DNA of 35,993 bases from Rohdeia sp044358925 (GTDB lineage: Bacteria > Planctomycetota > UBA1135 > GCA-002686595): assembly GCA_044358925.1 (NCBI GenBank), contig JBIKNC010000016.1:1-35993 (forward strand). Reading direction: 5' to 3'. The position numbers and the translations under genes were made by a program. The notes below the pieces were generated by a model. The model made no database searches. It had not been told where the DNA came from and was given only the letters and a program-made list of their open reading frames with translations. Each line of letters begins with the position of its first letter. Within the stretch, counting starts at the first letter, position 1. Of the stretch, positions 23,553 through 32,574 are shown piece by piece.

Positions 23553-26096
23553 TCAGCGACCGAGCAGGACGGTCATGAGCCCGTTCGAGCCGACAGTGAC
23601 GACACCCAGGTCTGCTCGGCCGTCGTCGTCGAAGTCGCCGCCGACGAGTTGATCCGACCACACCGGCGACCAGAAGGTGATCGGCTCGGCGAACTGCCGG
23701 CCGCCGATCCCGAGGAACACCTTGACGAGGAACCTCTCTTCGGAGGGGCCGAGTTGGCCGGAAGCGAGATCGAGGACCCCGTTTCCGTCGAGGTCGGCGC
23801 ACACGACGTTCGGCGGCCCCCCGACTCCGCGCAGTTGAGTCAACGAAGTGAACGCGCCGGCGCCGTCGTTGTAGAAGACGGACACGGTGTTGAACTGCTT
23901 GCAGGGCACGACGAGATCGCGGAAGCCGTCCAGGTCGAGGTCCTCGATCGTCACGGAGTTCGGCCAGTCGCCGACGAACAGCGTCGTCGAGGCGGGAGCG
24001 AACTGCCCGATGCCCGAACCGAGGTGCACGGTGACCGTGTCGATCACGAAGTAGACGACGACGAGGTCGAGCAGATCGTCGTCGTCGAGATGCGCGAGTT
24101 CGATGGCGTTCGCGGTCTCCGTGAGCTGCAGACTCGACAGTTGCTGATAGCCGCCGCTCCCGTCGCCACGCAACGCGAAGAGCACGCCTCCGCCGGTGGC
24201 CGGATCGCTCGTGAGGAGGTCCGGCACGCCGTCGGCGTCGAAGTCGACGACATCCAAGACGAATTGGGTCACCGGAACAGCCAGCGGAACGCCGGGAGCG
24301 AAGCTGCCGTCTCCGGCGCCGAGGTGGACGACGGAACCGAACCCGTCGGAACTCGTCACCACGAGGTCGGTCTCGCCGTCGCCGTCGAAGTCCGTCAGCA
24401 CGGCTGGCGCGGGATCGGCGACCGTGGCCTGGGAGATCTCGGGACCGAACGTCCCGTCGCCGAGGCCGAGTCGGACGACGACGCGGTCGGGTGCAGCAAA
24501 TGCCGTCACGATGTCCAACAGACCGTCGCCGTCGAAGTCGGCGGTCTGAACGCGGTCGGGTCCGACGCCGAGGCCCGTGACTGGCGCTGTGTCGAAGGCG
24601 CGATTCTCGTCCGCCAAATGGACGGTCAGGACGTCGACCTGACTGCGAGCGACGAGGACGTCGAGACGCTCGTCGGCGTTGACGTCCACGGCGGCAATGC
24701 CATTCGACAACCCGCCGGGTGAGTAGGTCGTGGGCGAGCCGAACGGGGAGCCGCTCGTGCTGCCCGGTCGGATGGTGAACACCGAACCCGGACCGTAGAG
24801 GGCGTCCGAAGTCCCGTCGCCCGTCATGTCGGTGACGATCAGAGCGCCGCTCGAGAACTGCGACACGGTCGTCGACTGCACCGGAGCGAAGGTCCCGTTG
24901 CCGTTGCCCGAGAGGTAGGCCAGCGCGGTTCCGATCGAAGCGAGGGCGACGATGTCGACGTCGGAGTCGCCGTCGAAGTCGAGCACGTGCAGCGAGGTGA
25001 CCTGGTTCACCGCACCCGGAATGTTCGACGGCCCGAAGTTGCCGTTGCCGAACCCGCGGTGCACCGTCAAACCGGTCGCGGCCGCGTGTGCGATGACGAG
25101 GTCGAGTGCTCCGTCGCCATTGATGTCGGCGAGCGCGATCTCACGCGGCTCGACGGCCACGTTGATCGTGGTCGCAGGCAAGAACGTCCCGGCCGCCGTG
25201 CCGCGCAACACGCTGACCGTGTCGGCGTTGCTGTTCGCGACGACCACGTCGACGAACGAGTCGCCATTGACGTCTCCGACCGCCACGCCGAACGGACGAC
25301 TGCCGACCGTGTAGTTCAGAGCAGCCTCGAACGATCCATCGCCGGTGCCTCGCAACTGCGAGATCGTCCGCGAATTGAAGTTCGTGACGACCGCGTCGAG
25401 ATGACCATCGCCGTCGAAGTCGGCGAACGCGATTCGCGTCGGAGTCGAACCAACCGGATGAGTCCCGATGATCGCGAGTCCACCGTCGTCCGCGACGCGG
25501 TGCACGAAGAGCAGGCCCGTCTCGTTGCCGGTGACGACGAGTTCCTCGCGTCCGTCGGCATCGAGGTCTGCCGGGAAGATCCGCAGGGGCTCGAGCGCGG
25601 TCGCGTGGGCGCGTCCGACGAAGATGTCGGAGCGCGCGCCGATGCGAAGCCGCAGCGCATCACTCAGCACGGCGCCGGACGCGACGCTCGCATCGTCCAC
25701 GAGCGCCTGCACGACGACACCGATCCCGACCAACGCCGGATCCACGAACGTCGGCGCGACGACGTGGGACGCGTAGCCCGTCGTGTCGCACACGAACGGC
25801 AGGAGGACCAAAGGCGACAGGTGCACGAGCCCGCCGACGAACGGCAGCGGAACGGCGAGCACCTGCGTCGACAACGCGAGCACGCCGGGAGCGAGCGGCG
25901 GCGCTCCGCCGACCGACAGCGCGAGCGTCGCGTTCGGCACCGGCGCGCCGAAGAACTGGACGACCGGCTCGCCGAACGCGCCGGTGGTGCCGCCGGCGAG
26001 GCGCTCCACCTCCATCAGCGGCACCTGCGCCGAAGCGAACGGGGCGACGACGAACGCGGCGAACGCGGCAACGGGAAGGCGCGGCAAGGGCGACAT
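23553..26096 (-). CDS. Secreted FG-GAP/VCBS repeat protein, paralogue 2
   Basis: 847 residues from ATG 26096. Signal peptide LPVAAFAAFVVAPFASAQ with an A-x-A site, then a conserved N-terminal domain (VERLAGGTTGAFGEPV) that is a diverged version of the one in the other two paralogues. From about residue 174 to the end there are 14 FG-GAP repeats (DLDADGREEL, DFDGDGHLDA, DINGDGALDL, DFDGDGLLDI and so on) with Asp-rich calcium loops. No membrane anchor or sorting signal is evident at the C-terminus. Probably secreted or bound at the cell surface. Ligand and role unknown. Confidence 0.85.
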   Translation of the reverse strand: MSPLPRLPVAAFAAFVVAPFASAQVPLMEVERLAGGTTGAFGEPVVQFFGAPVPNATLALSVGGAPPLAPGVLALSTQVLAVPLPFVGGLVHLSPLVLLPFVCDTTGYASHVVAPTFVDPALVGIGVVVQALVDDASVASGAVLSDALRLRIGARSDIFVGRAHATALEPLRIFPADLDADGREELVVTGNETGLLFVHRVADDGGLAIIGTHPVGSTPTRIAFADFDGDGHLDAVVTNFNSRTISQLRGTGDGSFEAALNYTVGSRPFGVAVGDVNGDSFVDVVVANSNADTVSVLRGTAAGTFLPATTINVAVEPREIALADINGDGALDLVIAHAAATGLTVHRGFGNGNFGPSNIPGAVNQVTSLHVLDFDGDSDVDIVALASIGTALAYLSGNGNGTFAPVQSTTVSQFSSGALIVTDMTGDGTSDALYGPGSVFTIRPGSTSGSPFGSPTTYSPGGLSNGIAAVDVNADERLDVLVARSQVDVLTVHLADENRAFDTAPVTGLGVGPDRVQTADFDGDGLLDIVTAFAAPDRVVVRLGLGDGTFGPEISQATVADPAPAVLTDFDGDGETDLVVTSSDGFGSVVHLGAGDGSFAPGVPLAVPVTQFVLDVVDFDADGVPDLLTSDPATGGGVLFALRGDGSGGYQQLSSLQLTETANAIELAHLDDDDLLDLVVVYFVIDTVTVHLGSGIGQFAPASTTLFVGDWPNSVTIEDLDLDGFRDLVVPCKQFNTVSVFYNDGAGAFTSLTQLRGVGGPPNVVCADLDGNGVLDLASGQLGPSEERFLVKVFLGIGGRQFAEPITFWSPVWSDQLVGGDFDDDGRADLGVVTVGSNGLMTVLLGR

Positions 26097-26310
26097 GCTG
26101 ATCGTGAGTGTCGAGGGCCTCCGCCGGACGTCCATCGCCCGAGCGCGCCGCACGGTCCAAGGGTAGCGCTGGGCCGCGGATCGAGCGGGCGCGGCGTACG
26201 TCCGCGCCGGCGCGCCCGAGCGGTCCGCCGCGCGCCGCCCTGGGCCCGAATCGATTTCTCGAGGGTCGGCTTCAGTCGGCGCGGGGCGCGATCCGTCGGG
26301 CACGGTCGTC
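26097..26310. other. Divergent intergenic region
   Basis: 214 nt between the FG-GAP gene (minus) and the prepilin operon (plus). It should contain both promoters. I see no strong sigma-70-like boxes, operator or RNA gene. Confidence 0.3.
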
Positions 26311-26748
26311 ATGCTCCATCGTCCCCAACGACGGCGCGCCGCACCCGGCCGGCGCGGCAGCGGTCTCGTCGAACTCATGTTCGCCGCCGTGGTCCTCGTG
26401 GTCGGAATCTCGGCCGCCGCGCTGCAGTCCGCGCGTGCCCACGAGCTGAACCGGCACACCCAGGACCAACTCACGGCCACTGCGCACCTGCGCGGCGTGC
26501 TGTCGACGATCCTCGAGAGCGACCCGGCCGAGCTCCTCGCCGCGGACTCCGAGTGGGCCCCGGGCGTCGTCGGCCCGAACGCGGACCTCGTCGAGTGCCT
26601 GCCGGGACAGCGCACGACCGTCGAGTATCCGGGCTTCTCCACGGGCGACGCCGCGCCGAGCATGTTGCCCGTCGTCGTCCGCGTGGAATGGGACTCGGGT
26701 CGCGGCGATGCACGGTCGCTCGAATTGAGCGCGGTGGTGAAGCGATGA
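26311..26748 (+). CDS. Type IV pilin-like protein (PilV/GspI-like)
   Basis: 145 residues from ATG 26311. After a basic leader, the prepilin peptidase site reads RRG then SGLVELMFAAVVLVVG, with Glu at position +5 of the mature protein and a hydrophobic helix. This is the class III signal of type IV pilins and type II secretion pseudopilins. The rest is a small globular domain. It is first of three overlapping genes. Likely a minor pilin or pseudopilin in the inner membrane before assembly. The exact PilV/GspI assignment is tentative. Confidence 0.75.
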   Translation: MLHRPQRRRAAPGRRGSGLVELMFAAVVLVVGISAAALQSARAHELNRHTQDQLTATAHLRGVLSTILESDPAELLAADSEWAPGVVGPNADLVECLPGQRTTVEYPGFSTGDAAPSMLPVVVRVEWDSGRGDARSLELSAVVKR

Positions 26749-27446
26749 GGCTCTGCGGCCTCAAGCGTGGAGCACGCCGTTCGAGTCGGGGCGCGAGCCT
26801 GCTCGAGTCGATGATCGCGTTGTCGCTGTTCCCGCTCCTGATCGGCGCCTGCCTGACCACGATCGACGGCGGGAAAGCCGAAGCCGAACGCGGCGGTCGC
26901 ATGGCCGATCTGGTGCGCGGCGCGGACCGCGCTCTCTCCACGCTGACGAGCGAACTCGAGCGTTCCGGATTCACGTCCGTCGACGGCGTCGACTATCCGT
27001 TCTTCGTCGACGGGGCCGCGCTCGACGACGCGCCGGAGAAGCACCGACACGCCGAGGCGAATGCGGCGGCGGGCGCTGCAGTCACGGCTCGCGAAGTCGT
27101 GTTCCTCCTCCCGCAGGACGCGAACGCGGACGGTTGGCCCGATCTCACCAACGCGATGCAGAGCGTCGCCTGGGACACGACGGAAGTCAGCTACGTCCTG
27201 CTTCCGTCGCCCGACGGCAGCAACCAACTCGTGCGGCGCGAGGACGGAGCGAACGACCGAGTGCTGGCGCGCGGCGTGCGTCGCTTCCTGGTCGAGGACG
27301 CCGCGTCCACTGGTTTCGCGTTCCCGATCAACGTGCTGCGCATCACGCTCGAACTCGAAGACATGGGGCGCGGCGACGAGCGCCAGAGTCTGACGGCCAC
27401 GCGCCACTTGACCCTTCCGAACGGAACACCCGATGGAAACGAGTAG
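26745..27446 (+). CDS. Type IV pilin-like protein (PilW/GspJ-like)
   Basis: 233 residues from ATG 26745, overlapping the previous stop (ATGA). Prepilin motif: SSRG then ASLLESMIALSLFPLLIG, with Glu at +5. The C-terminal domain contains VTAREVVFLLPQDANADGWPD and TEVSYVLLP, resembling PilW-type minor pilins that carry a predicted beta-rich head. It overlaps the next gene by 14 nt, so the three are probably cotranscribed and coupled. Confidence 0.75.
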   Translation: MRLCGLKRGARRSSRGASLLESMIALSLFPLLIGACLTTIDGGKAEAERGGRMADLVRGADRALSTLTSELERSGFTSVDGVDYPFFVDGAALDDAPEKHRHAEANAAAGAAVTAREVVFLLPQDANADGWPDLTNAMQSVAWDTTEVSYVLLPSPDGSNQLVRREDGANDRVLARGVRRFLVEDAASTGFAFPINVLRITLELEDMGRGDERQSLTATRHLTLPNGTPDGNE

Positions 27447-28632
27447 GAATGAGCGCGGACTCGGCCTCCGCCCCGTGCGCTCGAACGAGCGCTGCGGCGC
27501 CATCCTGATCCTCGTCGCCGTGCTGGTGGCGGTGATGAGCGCCATGGGAGCAGCGGTGTTGCACACGGCGATGCACACGGCCAGCGACCTGGCTCTGCTC
27601 GAGACGCGTCGAGTCGAAGCCGAGTTCCTCGGACGCGCGGCCCTCGACGCAGGTGAAGCGGACATCGAGTCCGCCTACTTCATCCGCGAAACGCCGCCGA
27701 CCGAAGGGCCGCTCGAACTCGGCGGGCGCACGGTCGACTACACGATCGCGACGCTCTCGGGTCCCACGCTCGAACAGGCGCCGGAGGGCTACCGGCGCTG
27801 GTTCACGATCCACGGCATCGAAGCGCGCGTGGAGATCGACGGCGTGAGCAAGGTCCATCGGCGCGTCGTGCGCGCCAACGTGGTGCCGCTCTTCCAGTAC
27901 GCGGTCTTCTACGAGGGCGACCTGCGCATCCACCCGGGACCGACGATGACCCTCACCGGTCCGGTCCACACGAACAGCGATCTGCACAACCGCTCGTCGA
28001 ACGGACTCGTCTTCGACACCAACTCGGTGCGCGCTGCGGGCGACCTCTTCAACTGGTGCATCACGGAATCGACCCAACAGGTCCGTTTCCGCAAGTGGGT
28101 GCCGAACCCGTTCGATCCGTCGGCGCCGGCGACCTTCGTCGGCGCCGAGCGCAAGTCGGACTTCGTGAAGGCCGGCATCGCGACCGAGCTCGGCGGCTTC
28201 GACTCGACCTTCAAGGGTCACGACGCGAACGGCGACGGTGAATACGTCGGCGTCCGTGACGTGGCGCCCTGGGCGGAACGCGCGCTCGAACTGTGGGGTC
28301 CGGCGAAGGGCGTGACGGGCACGGGGCAGACCGTGCTCGACAAGACGCTCGGCGCGCAGGCGATCGTCCACAACGGCTCGGCCGAGATCCAACGCTTCGT
28401 GCCGTCGAAGGGTGGCGACCACGTCTGGGACGAGGCCGCGGGTGACTACGTCCCCGCCCCCGCCGGCGTCGAAGGCAGCCACGTCAAGGGCAACCTGCAC
28501 GCGAACGCGGAACTGATCGTCGAGTTCGACGGCAAGACCTGGTCAGCCACCGACGCGGATGGCAAGGACGTGACGGCGACGCTCGCGCCGGCGGTCACGG
28601 TGACGACCACGTTCAACGGTTATGCGAAGTAG
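27433..28632 (+). CDS. PilX-like pilus assembly protein, N-terminal part, interrupted by TAG
   Basis: 399 residues from ATG 27433 to the TAG at 28630-28632. The N-terminus CGAILILVAVLVAVMSAMGAAVLHTAMHTA is a single transmembrane helix typical of PilX-like proteins, which lack a classical prepilin site. It then has LLETRRVEAEFLGRAALDAGEADIE and a region ANVVPLFQYAVFYEGDLRI, with GPVHTNSDLH, seen in PilX-like proteins of this kind. The same frame continues after the TAG for another 210 codons with protein-like sequence, so the gene looks split by one stop codon. Confidence 0.75.
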   Translation: METSRNERGLGLRPVRSNERCGAILILVAVLVAVMSAMGAAVLHTAMHTASDLALLETRRVEAEFLGRAALDAGEADIESAYFIRETPPTEGPLELGGRTVDYTIATLSGPTLEQAPEGYRRWFTIHGIEARVEIDGVSKVHRRVVRANVVPLFQYAVFYEGDLRIHPGPTMTLTGPVHTNSDLHNRSSNGLVFDTNSVRAAGDLFNWCITESTQQVRFRKWVPNPFDPSAPATFVGAERKSDFVKAGIATELGGFDSTFKGHDANGDGEYVGVRDVAPWAERALELWGPAKGVTGTGQTVLDKTLGAQAIVHNGSAEIQRFVPSKGGDHVWDEAAGDYVPAPAGVEGSHVKGNLHANAELIVEFDGKTWSATDADGKDVTATLAPAVTVTTTFNGYAK

Positions 28633-28668
28633 GGCGCAGGGCAAGTCCAGCCGACGCTCGCGATCGAC

Positions 28669-29262
28669 ATGGCCGCGCTCGCGGCGACGGGCCTGCACCC
28701 GTCGAACGGCTTGATCTACCTGGGCGCCCCGGGCATCGGTCCGGAGAACGACCTCAAGCACTTCCGCCTGACCAACGGCTCCGAACTCGCGGGCCCCCTG
28801 TCCGTCGCGAGCGACGCCACGGTCCAAGTGCACGGCGACTACAACACCGTCGACAAGCAGCCCGCGGCGGTGATGGCCGACCAGGTCAACCTGCTGTCGA
28901 ACGCGTGGAACAACAGCAAGACCAAGGGCAAGCTGCCGAAGGCGACCGCGACGTCCTACAACCTCTCGGTCTTCTCCGGTGAGACGGACGCGGCCGGCGG
29001 CGGCAGCTCCGACGGCAACGGCGGCTACCACAACGTCCTGCGCTACCACGAGAACTGGAGCGGCGTCACCTGCCGCATCCGCGGTTCGACCGTCATCCCG
29101 ATGATCTCGAGCCACTTCCCCGCCTGGTTCCAGGGCGGCGGCCACTTCTACAACGCGCCGAACCGCGACTTCGGCTTCGATCCGGATCTGATCGCCGACG
29201 AGGACAACCTGCCGCCCTTCACGCCGCTGGGCGTGGACATCAGCGTGATCGCGTCGTACTGA
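28669..29262 (+). CDS. C-terminal part of the interrupted PilX-like protein
   Basis: In the same frame as the preceding gene, with only a TAG between. Codons 28633-28668 read GAGQVQPTLAID and join directly to ATG 28669 (AALAATGLHPSNGLIYLG). If made alone it would start at ATG 28669 and be 197 residues with no signal or membrane segment, so an independent function is unlikely. It probably represents the C-terminal half of one ~609-residue protein. It could be rescued by readthrough or may be inactive. Confidence 0.6.
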   Translation: MAALAATGLHPSNGLIYLGAPGIGPENDLKHFRLTNGSELAGPLSVASDATVQVHGDYNTVDKQPAAVMADQVNLLSNAWNNSKTKGKLPKATATSYNLSVFSGETDAAGGGSSDGNGGYHNVLRYHENWSGVTCRIRGSTVIPMISSHFPAWFQGGGHFYNAPNRDFGFDPDLIADEDNLPPFTPLGVDISVIASY

Positions 29263-29309
29263 CGCAACCGAAGCGACTCGGCGCCGGACGGGCCACGCTC
29301 GGGCGGCGC

Positions 29310-31919
29310 TCAATCGACCAGCAGATTGCGCAGCAGCGAGACCTCTCCGTTCATGAACGAAGCTGCGAGGATGTCGAGATCGCCGTCACCGTCGGCATCG
29401 ACCAGTTCGACGCGCTGGACGAGACCGAGGGCGCAGAACCTCTCACCGGCCTCGAAAGTCCTGTCGCCGCGTCCGCGGACGACGATGACGCCGCAGCCGC
29501 CCGATTGCCCCAAGACGAGGTCGTTTCGACCGTCGCCGTCGACGTCACCCGCTGCGAGGGAACTGATGAACGAGATGGCGAGCGGCACGAGCGTCAACTC
29601 GGGTGTGACCGTGGCGCTGTCCTTCACGACCGTGAAGCCGCCGATCGATGCGGACTTCAGCACGATCTCCGGAACGGCGTCGCCGTCGAGATCGACGAAC
29701 TCGAGGTCGTCGGCTCCATTCGGAACGACGATGGTCTGGGGTGCGCCGAACGTCCCGTCCCCAGTGCCGAGCACGACGACGAGTTCGTCGTCCCTGGCTG
29801 CTGCGATGTCCAAGTCGCCATCGCCGTCGAGATCTCCGAGTCGATACTGAGCCGGGCTGACCGGAACCGAGATCGGGGCCTGACTCGGAACGAAAGTGCC
29901 GTCGCCGTTGCCGAGGAACACGTGGAGCAAGAACCCACCCTGCGCGACGACGAACCCACTCTGCGCCACGACCGCGTCGAGGAGGCCATCGCCATCGAGG
30001 TCGCCGAGTTCGACACCCGCGACACTCCAGTTGAGCGTCTGAGTGAGCGCTGGAGCCAAGTCGCCCAACGCCGTTCCCAATCCAAGGGACACGTACAGCT
30101 TCCGCTGCAGGCCGGCGTTGCTGACCATCACGACGTCGGGAATGCCGTCGCCGTCGACGTCGCCCGTGCGCGCCGGCAAGTCCTTCAGCGCCGTGTGCGC
30201 AGCTCCCACGACGAAACCGCCGAGCCCGTCGCCGAGTGCGATCGCTCCGCTCGTGCTCTCGAAGTCCTGGTACGCGAGATCGGGGAGCCCGTCGACGTTG
30301 AAGTCCCCGATGGTGAACGAGCGGTCTTCGATGGCTTCGCTGAACAGCTGCGGAGTTTCGAACGCTCCACTCGCCACTCTCCACGCGGTCACGAGTCCGA
30401 TGCGCGTGAACTCGCCGACGCCGGCCAGGTCCTCGAAGCCGTCGCTGTCGAGATCCGCGACCACGAAGTCCGCGAGTCCCGACTCGAGCGGCAGAACGAA
30501 GGAGCGGGAGTTCACGAGTCCGAGGAACGAACCGTCGGCCTCGGCCGGTGTCACGAACACGGCCCCAGGTGATCGCCAACCGATCACGAGGTCGCGCTGA
30601 CCGTCGCCGTCCATGTCGTGCGTCGCGATGCGCTCGGTGCGTTGGGACGACGTGACGAGCGGACCGAGAACGAAGCCGCCCAAGCCGTCGCCGACCATCA
30701 CGCCCAACTCTTCGTCCAACTGGCTACCGACGACGGCGTCGAGGTCGCCGTCGGCATCGAAGTCGACGACCGCGATCTCGGTCGGGCCGTAGATCTGCGT
30801 GTCGAAGTTCGCTGGCACGAACACACCGACCGACGGCTGGAGCAGCACCGACAGACTCTCGTCCGTGTTGGTCGCGAGGATGTCGAGCAACCCGTTCGCG
30901 TCGACATCCGCGGCCGCGAGTCCAAGCGACTCGAATCCGGACAGCAGCGTCTGTCTCGGCGCGAACGTGGCATCGCCGTTCCCGAGCAGGAGTGACAGCG
31001 TCGTCGCACCGCGGTTGTTGGCAACGATGTCGAGGTCCCCGTCCCCGTCGAAGTCCCGGACGAGCATCTCGGTCGGCAGGAGGTCGAGTGGCGCGATGAA
31101 GTGCTCGCTGAACGTTCCGTCGCCGACGCCTCGTCCGATCGAGATGTTGCTGCCGTTGAAATTGACGACAGCCAGATCGAGGTGTCCGTCGCCGTCGAAG
31201 TCGGCCAGTTCGACGTCGTACGGCACATCGACGAGCGTGAACGGCGCGCCGAGCGTGAAGGAGCGGTCGCCGTCGTTGAGCATGACGTCGACGGTGCCTG
31301 CGAACCCGCCCGCCATGACGAAGTCGACGAAGTCGTCTCCGTCGATGTCACCGGCCGCGAGGGCCACGTTCTCACTGCTGTCGAAGTGCCCCAGCGGAGC
31401 GCGGAACTGCCGCCACGGTGCCGCCGGTCCCGCTCCGACCGTGATGTGCAGCGCCGACGTGAACGCCCAACCGCCCATGGCGAACGGGTCGATCACGACG
31501 GCTTGAGCGAAGACCTCCACGCCGCTGAGCGTCTCGGGGAGGCTCGGGATCACGAGGATCGGCACCGAGACGCCGCTCGCATCGATGGGCGCGCCCCCCA
31601 GGAACAGCGGCGGCAACTCGAGGTGCGACACGGCATCGAAGTCGGGCAGCGGCAGCGCGCTCGCGCTCACGCCGAGACCGATGACGGCGAACGAGTTCGC
31701 ACGTGCGTCGCGCACCCGCAGCGCGAACGGATTGCCGATGATCGGCGAGCCGTCGTACACGAGCCGCGGCCGCCCCATCGAACCGTGCGACGAGCCACCG
31801 AGAACTTCGACGTCCGCGCGCGGCGCCGAACTCTGTGCTCGGGCGGAGTCGCACGTCGCGACCGTCGCAACGAATACGGCAATGGAGAGTCCAAACACGG
31901 CGCGAGGTGCAAGTGCCAT
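29310..31919 (-). CDS. Secreted FG-GAP/VCBS repeat protein, paralogue 3
   Basis: 869 residues from ATG 31919. Signal peptide core AVFGLSIAVFVATVATC ending SARAQ. The N-terminal domain (VEVLGGSSHGSMGRPRLV, GSPIIGNPFALRVRDA) is very close to that of the 12287-14941 protein. Fourteen FG-GAP repeats follow from about residue 190 (DIDGDDFVDF, DFDGDGHLDL, DFDGDGDLDI, DVDANGLLDI and so on), each with an Asp-rich calcium loop. It converges on the PilX-like gene with a 47-nt gap. Likely extracellular; ligand unknown. Confidence 0.85.
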   Translation of the reverse strand: MALAPRAVFGLSIAVFVATVATCDSARAQSSAPRADVEVLGGSSHGSMGRPRLVYDGSPIIGNPFALRVRDARANSFAVIGLGVSASALPLPDFDAVSHLELPPLFLGGAPIDASGVSVPILVIPSLPETLSGVEVFAQAVVIDPFAMGGWAFTSALHITVGAGPAAPWRQFRAPLGHFDSSENVALAAGDIDGDDFVDFVMAGGFAGTVDVMLNDGDRSFTLGAPFTLVDVPYDVELADFDGDGHLDLAVVNFNGSNISIGRGVGDGTFSEHFIAPLDLLPTEMLVRDFDGDGDLDIVANNRGATTLSLLLGNGDATFAPRQTLLSGFESLGLAAADVDANGLLDILATNTDESLSVLLQPSVGVFVPANFDTQIYGPTEIAVVDFDADGDLDAVVGSQLDEELGVMVGDGLGGFVLGPLVTSSQRTERIATHDMDGDGQRDLVIGWRSPGAVFVTPAEADGSFLGLVNSRSFVLPLESGLADFVVADLDSDGFEDLAGVGEFTRIGLVTAWRVASGAFETPQLFSEAIEDRSFTIGDFNVDGLPDLAYQDFESTSGAIALGDGLGGFVVGAAHTALKDLPARTGDVDGDGIPDVVMVSNAGLQRKLYVSLGLGTALGDLAPALTQTLNWSVAGVELGDLDGDGLLDAVVAQSGFVVAQGGFLLHVFLGNGDGTFVPSQAPISVPVSPAQYRLGDLDGDGDLDIAAARDDELVVVLGTGDGTFGAPQTIVVPNGADDLEFVDLDGDAVPEIVLKSASIGGFTVVKDSATVTPELTLVPLAISFISSLAAGDVDGDGRNDLVLGQSGGCGVIVVRGRGDRTFEAGERFCALGLVQRVELVDADGDGDLDILAASFMNGEVSLLRNLLVD

Positions 31920-32120
31920 CGAACGTGGGCTCCGGACGGGTCGCTTTCGGAATCGAGTGCGCGCCGCTCGGTGCGAGGCGCGGACTCGAAGTCTAGAGAG
32001 CGAAGTCGAGGAACGGGGTGGCGTGATGCAGCCGGACCTCCCGCGCGAACGCGCTCTGCGTGGCCACGAGGGTGGTGGCGGCCGCGCCAACTGCGGCCGT
32101 GGCTCGCTTCGGTCGGCTGG
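31920..32120. other. Intergenic region upstream of FG-GAP paralogue 3
   Basis: 201 nt between the FG-GAP start and the end of the small membrane protein gene; both lie on the minus strand. It probably contains the FG-GAP promoter and the terminator of the coaD-side operon. I see no gene and no convincing hairpin. Confidence 0.3.
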
Positions 32121-32540
32121 TCAGAACCAGCCCTTCCAACCGACGATCCGTTCGTCGGTCACGCTCGTGCCGTCGTACTCGACGCGCAGGAGAGCGGTGC
32201 TCGAGACGCTCGGGTACCCGTCGACGACGACCGTCTCCGTCTCGCCGTCCGGCGGATCGAAGCGCAGCACGATCGCGGCCTCGTCCGCGGGGCGCAGCGT
32301 CGTGCTCCACGTGCTGCCGCCGTTCAGGATCTGCCGCCGAGCGAGGCTGTCGCCGTTCTGCTCGACGACCACGAACCACAACGACTCGTTCGACGTGTTG
32401 TGGAACTCGAAGTGCACGACGTTGAACGTCTGGTCGTACACGGCGGCGAGAGCCAGACCGACGAGCAACAGTGCACCGCAGCCGATCGCGAAGTAGCGCG
32501 GCCCCGGAATGCTCGGCGGTGCGTGGTTGCGGACGGTCAC
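32121..32540 (-). CDS. Small membrane-anchored protein, unknown function
   Basis: 139 residues from GTG 32540. One transmembrane segment near the N-terminus (YFAIGCGALLLVGLALAAVY) is followed by a beta-rich domain containing VVHFEFHNTSNESLWFVVVEQNG. It shares its layout with its 152-residue upstream neighbour: TM helix, then a phrase like V-x-F-E-F/N-x-x-S-N, then a domain of about 80 residues. The two are probably diverged paralogues. Last gene of the probable coaD-ridA-ychF operon. No function recognised. Confidence 0.65.
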   Translation of the reverse strand: MTVRNHAPPSIPGPRYFAIGCGALLLVGLALAAVYDQTFNVVHFEFHNTSNESLWFVVVEQNGDSLARRQILNGGSTWSTTLRPADEAAIVLRFDPPDGETETVVVDGYPSVSSTALLRVEYDGTSVTDERIVGWKGWF

Positions 32541-32574
32541 GCCGGCGGTGCGCTAGGTTCGAGTCGCGCGCGAG

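Noticed and set aside
24987..26744. Plus-strand frame running through the FG-GAP gene into the PilW-like gene
   Set aside because: The upstream part is antisense to 14 clear FG-GAP repeats; only the part from 26745 has a prepilin motif and an ATGA junction.
28630..28632. TAG as a pyrrolysine codon
   Set aside because: Pyrrolysine use is known mainly for methylamine methyltransferases and a few lineages; nothing here supports it, and a simple nonsense change is more likely.
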